DNA from: Synechococcus sp. M16.1
GTDB taxonomy: Bacteria; Cyanobacteriota; Cyanobacteriia; PCC-6307; Cyanobiaceae
Direction of reading: 5' to 3'
DNA: 64,000 bases
Assembly: GCF_014279895.1 (NCBI RefSeq)
Contig: NZ_CP047954.1
Coordinates: 1,984,001-2,048,000 of the forward strand
This document shows positions 58,737 to 64,000 of this stretch, one piece after another. Both the position numbers and the translations under genes were made by a program. Under the pieces are notes generated by a model. That model was not told the origin of the DNA and did no database searches. It worked only from the letters and a program-made list of their open reading frames with translations. Within the stretch, counting starts at the first letter, position 1; each line of letters opens with the position of its first letter.

Positions 58737-58904
58737 ATGACCACCCTTCTCTACCGCGGCCAGCAGTACCAGCAAAACAACGCCACTCAGGGCAAGCCTG
58801 GAGTGCAACTGGTTTACCGCCGCAACGTGTACCAAGCCCGCCAGATCAACAACCACCGCACTCCGGTGCAGCTCGTTTACCGCGGTGTGAGCTACACGCG
58901 CTAG
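58737..58904 (+). CDS. DUF4278 small protein with three repeats (55 aa)
   Basis: Reading from ATG 58737 gives LLYRGQQYQ, then QLVYRRNVYQ, then QLVYRGVSYT: three copies of the YRGxxY motif of DUF4278. The product ends with Arg-TAG at 58904. A strong ribosome site, GAGGA, lies seven bases before the ATG. These proteins are common and uncharacterised in cyanobacteria. The gene is in a gap that holds an AT-rich segment, a CTTCGC/GCGAAG hairpin (58664-58680) and an exact NtcA-type palindrome. Confidence 0.75.
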   Translation: MTTLLYRGQQYQQNNATQGKPGVQLVYRRNVYQARQINNHRTPVQLVYRGVSYTR

Positions 58905-58984
58905 GCCAACTTCTCAATCCGTAGCAACTCGAACATTCCAGTTCCGAGAACTGAGGCGTAATAGATCCAGCTTCAGCAACGACG

Positions 58985-59203
58985 TTGGATCTCATCGCTT
59001 CTCGCCTCGACCAGGGCCTCGTGCAGGTGAATCCCTCCAGCGTGCACGGTGTGTTCTGGCTGCAGACCCACTTTCCGTCTCAGGAATGGGATGCTCTGCT
59101 GTCTGGGCAGGCTGCCTTCGGCATGGACTGCATCGATGACCTGATCACCGACGCACGTCAGGCTGGCCTGAACGTGGAGTGGGAAGCATCCGTCCCCAGC
59201 TGA
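58985..59203 (+). CDS. Small conserved hypothetical protein (72 aa)
   Basis: Reads LIASRLDQGLVQVNPSSVHG, then FWLQTHFPSQEWDALLSGQA and DCIDDLITDARQAGLNVEWE. No family recognised, but composition is coding-like. The only available start is TTG 58985, and no ribosome site is clear. It ends in front of a strong intrinsic terminator and is convergent with the DUF1028 gene. Confidence 0.5.
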   Translation: MDLIASRLDQGLVQVNPSSVHGVFWLQTHFPSQEWDALLSGQAAFGMDCIDDLITDARQAGLNVEWEASVPS

Positions 59204-59227
59204 ACACACCGGAAATGAATTGCCGAT

Positions 59228-59262
59228 AAGCCCTGCACACGGCTGTGTTGCAGGGCTTTTTT
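59228..59262 (+). terminator. Strong rho-independent terminator
   Basis: AAGCCCTGCA (59228-59237) pairs with TGCAGGGCTT (59249-59258), with a short inner CAC/GTG pair, followed by a run of T's through 59262. It ends the plus-strand cluster before the convergent minus-strand genes. Confidence 0.9.
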
Positions 59263-59287
59263 AATGGCGTGACCGATGGTGAAATGC

Positions 59288-59962
59288 TTAAGCCACCAAA
59301 CGGTTGAGCATCGGCAACTCCGACAGTTCATCCCTCCACTCCTGGGCCCAGAGGGCCTGACTGCGCTCGTACACCTCCATCAACTGCTCCACGGCGCGCT
59401 CGTGGAAATCAACGCGCAGATCCAACAGCGGGAAAGCCGCTTCGCCGCTCACCTGCACCGCCGCTGACGTGCAGAAGGGAGAACGATGGTCACCACCAGC
59501 CGCTTCCCCGGCCAGCAGAGCCATCATCAGGCGGCGGCCCAGTTTCAAGCTGGGGTCGCTGGTGAGAAAGGCCTGCTCCATGGCTGCCAGCACGCCCTCA
59601 TCCACCAAGCAATTGCCGGCAACAGACAGATCACGCTGATGGCGATGCCCTGCCCAAGGGCCGCAATCCTGCCCCGTCCAACAGGCCGTACGACCGTCCA
59701 GATCGATCAGGTGAAACTGACGCCGGTCACGGTGTTGATCATCCGCAAGAAGGCTGGCCAGAACGCTCTCGGCATCCGAACTCTGCTCCAGGCGCTCAAG
59801 GCCACAAATCCCCAGATACGGATTGGTATGGGCCTGGGTGGCGACGGCACCAACCCCGGCGCGGATGTGAGGCACGGTGGATCCAACGGCCAGATGACAG
59901 GTGGCCACAGCAACACCAAAGCGACCGTTGCTGGGGTCCCGGGCCAGGATCGAAAAGGTCAC
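59288..59962 (-). CDS. DUF1028 Ntn-hydrolase-like protein
   Basis: A 224-residue DUF1028 protein, a predicted N-terminal nucleophile hydrolase. The GTG start (59962) is followed directly by Thr-Phe-Ser-Ile-Leu-Ala, the expected N-terminal Thr nucleophile after Met removal, which supports this start over the longer open frame. Motifs: VATCHLAVGSTVPHIRAGVG and AVATQAHTNPYLGICGLERL, then WAGHRHQRDLSVAGNCLV. Its start overlaps the stop of the amidohydrolase (GTGA). DUF1028 often accompanies amidohydrolases in amino-acid or ureide catabolism; the substrate is unknown. Confidence 0.8.
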   Translation of the reverse strand: MTFSILARDPSNGRFGVAVATCHLAVGSTVPHIRAGVGAVATQAHTNPYLGICGLERLEQSSDAESVLASLLADDQHRDRRQFHLIDLDGRTACWTGQDCGPWAGHRHQRDLSVAGNCLVDEGVLAAMEQAFLTSDPSLKLGRRLMMALLAGEAAGGDHRSPFCTSAAVQVSGEAAFPLLDLRVDFHERAVEQLMEVYERSQALWAQEWRDELSELPMLNRLVA

Positions 59963-61248
59963 GGCAGCTGACGGTCGAGCCGCAGCAGCGTTTCCAGCAG
60001 CACCGCGGTGCCCGCCCAGCACTGCTCGTCACTGGTGAACTCTGCAGCGGAATGACTCAGGCCGCCCCGGCTGGGCACAAAAATCATTCCCATCGGCCAA
60101 CGGCGGCCAACCTCCTGGGCATCGTGGCTGGCACGGCTGGGGAGATGGCTGTGGGACAAGCCGAGATCGGCCGCGGCCTCAGCGATCGTGGCCATCACCA
60201 CAGCATCAGCGGGGGTGGGATCAACGCTGAACTGAGGGTCCACCGCAATCGGACAGCCCGTTTCAGCACCGATGTTCTCCACCTGCTGCATCAACTCCTC
60301 CACCAACTGATCGAGGTCGGTCGGATCCACATCCCTGAGGTCAACGGTCAAGGCGACAGCACCGGGGACAACATTGGCGGCATTGGGCCAGACCTCCAGT
60401 CGACCCACCGTCGCCACCGGATCTCCGGGATGACGGGAGGCCATCGCCTCGACGGCAAGAACAAGACGCGAGGCCGCCACGAGGGCGTCTTGTCGCAACC
60501 CCATTGGTGTGGTGCCGGCGTGATTGGCCTGGCCTTTCACATTGATGCTGAAGCGTCGCTGACCGACAACACCCTCCACAACACCGATGGCATCGCCGCG
60601 TTGCTCAAGAACGCCACCCTGCTCAACATGCAACTCCAGGAAAGCGGCATAGGCCTCATCGGAGCGTCGAGCCGAGGCCAGTGAAGGCCAATGGCCGCCG
60701 ATGCGCGCCAGGTTGTCCTGAATCGGCTGACCATTGCTGGTGGCATAGCTCTCCGGGTCATCGGAGGCCGTGCCCGCCAAGCCCTTGCAGCCCACCATGG
60801 TCGACTCTTCGTCGGCAAAGGCGATCAACTCGATGCCGTGCCGCAAGCGCAGGCCCTGGTCTTGAAGAGCGCGGCAGGCTTCCAGACCGGCCAACACCCC
60901 CAGGGCCCCGTCAAAACGTCCACCGGTGGGAACCGTATCGAGGTGCGACCCGGTCACCAGGGCAGGGCGGTGGGGGTCGAGGCCTTCCAGACGTCCGATC
61001 AAGTTGCCAGCGGCATCAACACGCACCTGCATGCCGAGCTGCTTCATCCAGTGGGCCAGCAACTCACGGCCCTGCACATCCTCCGGCGAGAACCCGCGTC
61101 GACACACGCTTCCGTCCGGCTTGGCGCCAATGCTGGCCAGCTGCTCAATCGTTCCGATCAGCCGGTCACGGTTCGGACGTGCGACAACTTTGCTTCGCTC
61201 AATTCCGGTTGCAGGGGTGGTCGGAGAAGCCGAAATGAGCGCTGGCAA
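59959..61248 (-). CDS. M20-type amidohydrolase, hydantoinase/carbamoylase family (AllC/HyuC-like)
   Basis: A 429-residue zinc enzyme of the group containing allantoate amidohydrolase, beta-ureidopropionase and N-carbamoyl-amino-acid hydrolase. Metal ligands: His of VTGSHLDTVPTGG, Asp of RFDGALGVLAG, Glu of FADEESTM, His of LELHVEQGGVLE, and the late SRASHDAQEVG. The ligands are complete. All known activities remove ammonia or carbamoyl from ureido compounds, so the product joins the urea/ammonia pool. The start is TTG 61248, with AAGG eight bases upstream. A second gene, DUF1028, overlaps it. Confidence 0.85.
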   Translation of the reverse strand: MPALISASPTTPATGIERSKVVARPNRDRLIGTIEQLASIGAKPDGSVCRRGFSPEDVQGRELLAHWMKQLGMQVRVDAAGNLIGRLEGLDPHRPALVTGSHLDTVPTGGRFDGALGVLAGLEACRALQDQGLRLRHGIELIAFADEESTMVGCKGLAGTASDDPESYATSNGQPIQDNLARIGGHWPSLASARRSDEAYAAFLELHVEQGGVLEQRGDAIGVVEGVVGQRRFSINVKGQANHAGTTPMGLRQDALVAASRLVLAVEAMASRHPGDPVATVGRLEVWPNAANVVPGAVALTVDLRDVDPTDLDQLVEELMQQVENIGAETGCPIAVDPQFSVDPTPADAVVMATIAEAAADLGLSHSHLPSRASHDAQEVGRRWPMGMIFVPSRGGLSHSAAEFTSDEQCWAGTAVLLETLLRLDRQLP

Positions 61249-61277
61249 TGCCGTGACCTTCAGTTCAAACGGAGGTC

Positions 61278-61320
61278 AATATTCACCCGAAAACCCGCGG
61301 AACCTTGTAGCTAGCGCAAC
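61278..61320 (-). promoter_or_regulatory. NtcA-like promoter signal before the amidohydrolase
   Basis: Minus strand: GTTGCGCTAGCTAC (61320-61307), that is GTTN8TAC, then 23 bases, then AATATT (61283-61278), which matches TATAAT at four of six positions. This repeats the geometry seen before urtA. The amidohydrolase TTG lies 30 bases on. Confidence 0.35.
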
Positions 61321-61342
61321 GATTTAATCCTGACCAAAGAAT

Positions 61343-63367
61343 TCAAACGGGCATCAGCACCCGCCAGCCCAAACGGTCCGCCTCCCGGCGGGCCAGGGCT
61401 GGCACGTCTTCCGCCACAAACATGCGATGAAGCATCTGCACACCCAGCAGGTGATTGATCACCGCATCCATCTGCACACGCTCCGCATCGCTGGTGGCAG
61501 GATCCTCGTGACGGGCAAACAAGGCGCGCACTCCGGCTTTGCTCAACAAACCAGCGGCATCGATCGCCTCATCGCTGAGGTAGTCGTCGGCGAGCTGCTT
61601 CATCTGCTCCCACTTCTCAGGCTCCGTGTGAGCTGGCGGAGCCATGAAGGCGAATTTCTCACGCCGGTACAACACCTCCGGCAACAGACCCGCCATGGCT
61701 TCACGAAGCACGTATTTCTCGGTTTTCCCCTTGATCCGCAGTTCGGGCGGCACCTGCACCGCCACCGCGGCCAGATGGTGATCGAGGAAGGCGGGTCGCG
61801 CCTCCATGGAATTGGCCATGTCGACCCGATCGCCACCCCAGGTGAGGATCTGGCCCTCCAGCATGGTCTTGATCCAGACGTACTGGGCCTTGTCCAGAGC
61901 ATGGCGCCCGTCCAGTTGATCCCCATCCAGTTGCTCGGCAATCGCCTTGCCCGGGGAGTAATCCTTTAGGGCTGCAGCATGGGACTCCGCCAGAAGCTCA
62001 GGCACCAAGGGCGCGCAGGCCAGCCAGGGCTGCAGGCAACTGGGGGTGAAACCGACCACCGCGTCGAGATAGGGGTCATCCACTTGGTTTTCAGCCAGCA
62101 TCGCCCCCTTCACCAGAGCATTGGACTGCTGCAACAGGCTTTCCCAGCTGGCGCGCTCCTCCTGCGGCAGGTCATCGAGACCGTGGAGAAACATGTCACG
62201 GCGAAAGGCGGGATAGCCACCGAACAGCTCATCGGAGCCTTCGCCGGTCATCACAACCTTGTAATCCACGTCGTTGACGTGGCGGCTCATCAAGAACTTG
62301 GCCACCGCCAGGGTGTTGTAGATCGTTCGCTCCGCATGCCAGATGGTGCGCTCCATGTGGCCGTAGAGCTCCTGGCCCGAGAGCCGCATCAAATCCTGCT
62401 CAGCGCCGGTGGCCTCGGCCATCTCACGAGCAATCGGCGACTCGTCGTAACGAGCATCATCAAATCCAATCGTGAACGCCTTCACCGGTGCCTGGCTCAC
62501 GGCTGATGCCAAGCCGAGAATCGAACAGCTGTCGATGCCGCCGGAGAGATAACAACCCACCGGAACATCAGCCACCATGCGCAGCTCAACGGCCTCCAGC
62601 AACGCCGCACGAACGGCAGCGATGTGATCGGCTTCAGTTCGCTTGAGGTCCCGCTCGTCCTTTCGCGGGAAGTCGACATCCCAGTAGGTCGACTCCGACA
62701 CCTGCAGCCGCCCGTTCACCCGTTGCACCTTGAGCACATGGCCGGGCTTCACCTGATGCACCCCAGCAAAGGCCGTGGTGCCGGGAACCATGGTCTGCAT
62801 CAATTGATGGAACAGACCCTCCGAGGTGAAGCGTCGCTCCACCGCCGGATGGGCGAACAGCACCTTCAACTCGGAACCGAACACCAGACCCTCCGGCGTC
62901 ATCGCCCAGTACTGCGGTTTGATGCCGAAGCGATCCCGCACCAGGTAAAGGCAGTCTTCGGCCCGATCAAACAAGGCGAAGGCGAACTCACCGCGCAACA
63001 GAGGCAGGGTCGCCTCTAAGCCCTGGCGTTGGTACAGCCGCAGCAGGATCTCGGAATCGCTCTTGCTGCTGAAGCGCACCCCCTGGGCGGTGAGGTCAGC
63101 CCTGATTCGCTGGAAGTCGTAGAACTCACCGTTGTGGGCCATCAACACCTCACCGTCATCGGTGAGGAAGGGCTGCCGGGCCCGTGACTCATTCAAGTCA
63201 ATGATCGAAAGGCGGGCATGGCAGAAGCCGACGCCGGCCTGATCGAGCACCTCAACGCCGAAACCATCAGGCCCGCGATGGGCCTGAATCGCCGCCATGT
63301 TGACCAGCAGCTGGCGATCCGCCGTTTGTTGACGGTCTGCGTTGAAAACCCCTCCGATTCCACACAT
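61343..63367 (-). CDS. asnB: Asparagine synthetase B (glutamine-hydrolysing)
   Basis: Amidates aspartate with glutamine-derived ammonia; 674 aa, long for the family but typical of cyanobacterial and Bacillus-type AsnB. The class II glutaminase begins MCGIGGVFNADRQQ with Cys1 as nucleophile. The synthetase PP-loop is CYLSGGIDSCSILGLAS (split from AAL). VVMTGEGSDELFGGYPAFRR completes the ATP site, and the C-terminal part agrees with the family. It lies between the carbamoyltransferase-like gene and the amidohydrolase on the same strand. Confidence 0.93.
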   Translation of the reverse strand: MCGIGGVFNADRQQTADRQLLVNMAAIQAHRGPDGFGVEVLDQAGVGFCHARLSIIDLNESRARQPFLTDDGEVLMAHNGEFYDFQRIRADLTAQGVRFSSKSDSEILLRLYQRQGLEATLPLLRGEFAFALFDRAEDCLYLVRDRFGIKPQYWAMTPEGLVFGSELKVLFAHPAVERRFTSEGLFHQLMQTMVPGTTAFAGVHQVKPGHVLKVQRVNGRLQVSESTYWDVDFPRKDERDLKRTEADHIAAVRAALLEAVELRMVADVPVGCYLSGGIDSCSILGLASAVSQAPVKAFTIGFDDARYDESPIAREMAEATGAEQDLMRLSGQELYGHMERTIWHAERTIYNTLAVAKFLMSRHVNDVDYKVVMTGEGSDELFGGYPAFRRDMFLHGLDDLPQEERASWESLLQQSNALVKGAMLAENQVDDPYLDAVVGFTPSCLQPWLACAPLVPELLAESHAAALKDYSPGKAIAEQLDGDQLDGRHALDKAQYVWIKTMLEGQILTWGGDRVDMANSMEARPAFLDHHLAAVAVQVPPELRIKGKTEKYVLREAMAGLLPEVLYRREKFAFMAPPAHTEPEKWEQMKQLADDYLSDEAIDAAGLLSKAGVRALFARHEDPATSDAERVQMDAVINHLLGVQMLHRMFVAEDVPALARREADRLGWRVLMPV

Positions 63368-63376
63368 CAGCCCGCC

Positions 63377-64000
63377 TCAGATCACATCCATCACGCGTTC
63401 GGCCCGATCCACCATGCAGGTGAGCAGGGCCATGCGCAGGAACACGGCTCCCCTGGCCTGGCTGAAATACCAGTTATGGGGCGTGTCATCCAGGCAGGTG
63501 CTGAGTTCCGCTCCCCGCGCCAAGGGATGGAGCACGATCGCTTCCGGTTTGAACGGCATGTCGCGGGTGAGGCGGAATCCTCCGCCGTGCACTTCATAGG
63601 AGTCGCCGACCCAGGCAATGGCATTGATGTAAACGACATCCAAGTCGGGCACTTCAGCCTGAAGATCCGTGCTGGAGCGCACCTTCATCCCACAAGCTTC
63701 AAGCTCCTCCAACTGTCCTGGGTCGAACAGCGGCTGATCCGGCTCCAACCCGGGGGCGTGAATCACCACCACCTCGTCCACGGTCTGCGGGAATTTGGCC
63801 AGGATCCTCAACAGGGAGCGAACCGTTCGCATCCGCGAAGGGATTCCGACGATCCCAATGCGAATCCGATCAGAGGGTGCCACTTCAGCTTCAGCAAGCT
63901 TGGGGCGCCACTTGAAGATCGTGTACAGATCGGCCATCGCCTGGGTGGGATGCTCATCGATCCCATTTCCAGCGTTGATGATCGGAATCCGCAGGGTTGA
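63377..64000 (-). CDS. Aspartate carbamoyltransferase-like enzyme (5' part outside window)
   Basis: The frame is open through the window end, so the start is upstream. The visible part has INAGNGIDEHPTQAMADLYT, then IRIGIVGIPSRMRTVRSLLR, HPLARGAELSTCLDDTPHNW and SQARGAVFLRMALLTCMV, all carbamoyltransferase elements. The TRxQxER aspartate-binding segment of true PyrB is replaced here by VVYINAIAWVGDSYEVHGGG, and PRVDE reads ARGAE. The ornithine SMG motif is absent too. So it is probably a carbamoyltransferase with another acceptor, or an unusual PyrB. Confidence 0.68.
   Translation of the reverse strand, partial: STLRIPIINAGNGIDEHPTQAMADLYTIFKWRPKLAEAEVAPSDRIRIGIVGIPSRMRTVRSLLRILAKFPQTVDEVVVIHAPGLEPDQPLFDPGQLEELEACGMKVRSSTDLQAEVPDLDVVYINAIAWVGDSYEVHGGGFRLTRDMPFKPEAIVLHPLARGAELSTCLDDTPHNWYFSQARGAVFLRMALLTCMVDRAERVMDVI

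Overview
The window reads as chromosome of a marine unicellular picocyanobacterium, most likely Synechococcus subcluster 5.1. This rests on GC-rich, densely packed genes with ATGA and TGATG overlaps, a high-light-inducible protein, cyanobacteria-restricted small families (DUF1830, DUF4278, DUF2227), a cyanobacterial group 2 sigma factor, a glucosylglycerate (compatible solute) locus and a complete urea uptake and urease locus. I saw no rRNA, insertion sequence, prophage, CRISPR array or integron. There is one tRNA gene (Val, UAC). I cannot assign the strain or clade from sequence reading alone.

Layout. 1-5.6 kb: the end of a pirin gene, two small genes, then a minus-strand operon of a methionine gamma-lyase-like PLP enzyme, gcvH and gcvP. 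5.7-16.4 kb: plus-strand housekeeping genes (acyl-lipid desaturase, rplI, dnaB, mnmG, a chorismate-lyase-like gene, ligA) around a minus-strand block with a SprT-like protein and a 31-codon membrane ORF. 16.4-22.3 kb: minus-strand TVP38 protein, a three-gene ABC exporter and valS, followed by a 5'-truncated MscS remnant. 22.6-29.7 kb: small conserved genes, a 2OG-Fe(II) oxygenase, an SDR, a Fur-type regulator coupled to a degenerate metallo-beta-lactamase-fold protein, hli, tRNA-Val, mazG and arfB. 29.9-42.8 kb: speE-speB, an HTH-less Crp-like protein beside a Cys-rich protein, gcvT, aspS, a sigma factor, pyrG, and a chain queE-bHAD-queC-pabB-pabC.

42.8-46.7 kb: a compact glucosylglycerate module. 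A gpgS-type synthase is divergent from a GH13 phosphorylase-like gene overlapping a gpgP-type phosphatase, so the locus may both make and recover the solute. 46.7-47.4 kb: an NblA-like 60-residue protein and a DUF1830 protein, separated by a region with an inverted and a direct repeat.

47.4-64 kb: a nitrogen-scavenging region. urtABCDE and ureEFG lie on the minus strand, and ureDABC plus a glutamine amidotransferase whose TTG start overlaps the ureC stop lie divergently on the plus strand. Next come two small proteins, a DUF1028 Ntn-hydrolase-like protein coupled to a hydantoinase/carbamoylase-family amidohydrolase, asnB, and a carbamoyltransferase-like gene running off the end that lacks the aspartate-binding signature of true aspartate carbamoyltransferase. 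NtcA-like promoter signatures (GTTN8TAC about 23 bp before a -10-like hexamer) stand before urtA and before the amidohydrolase. My best candidate for an undescribed system is this ureide or carbamoyl-compound extension of the urea locus; its function is inference.
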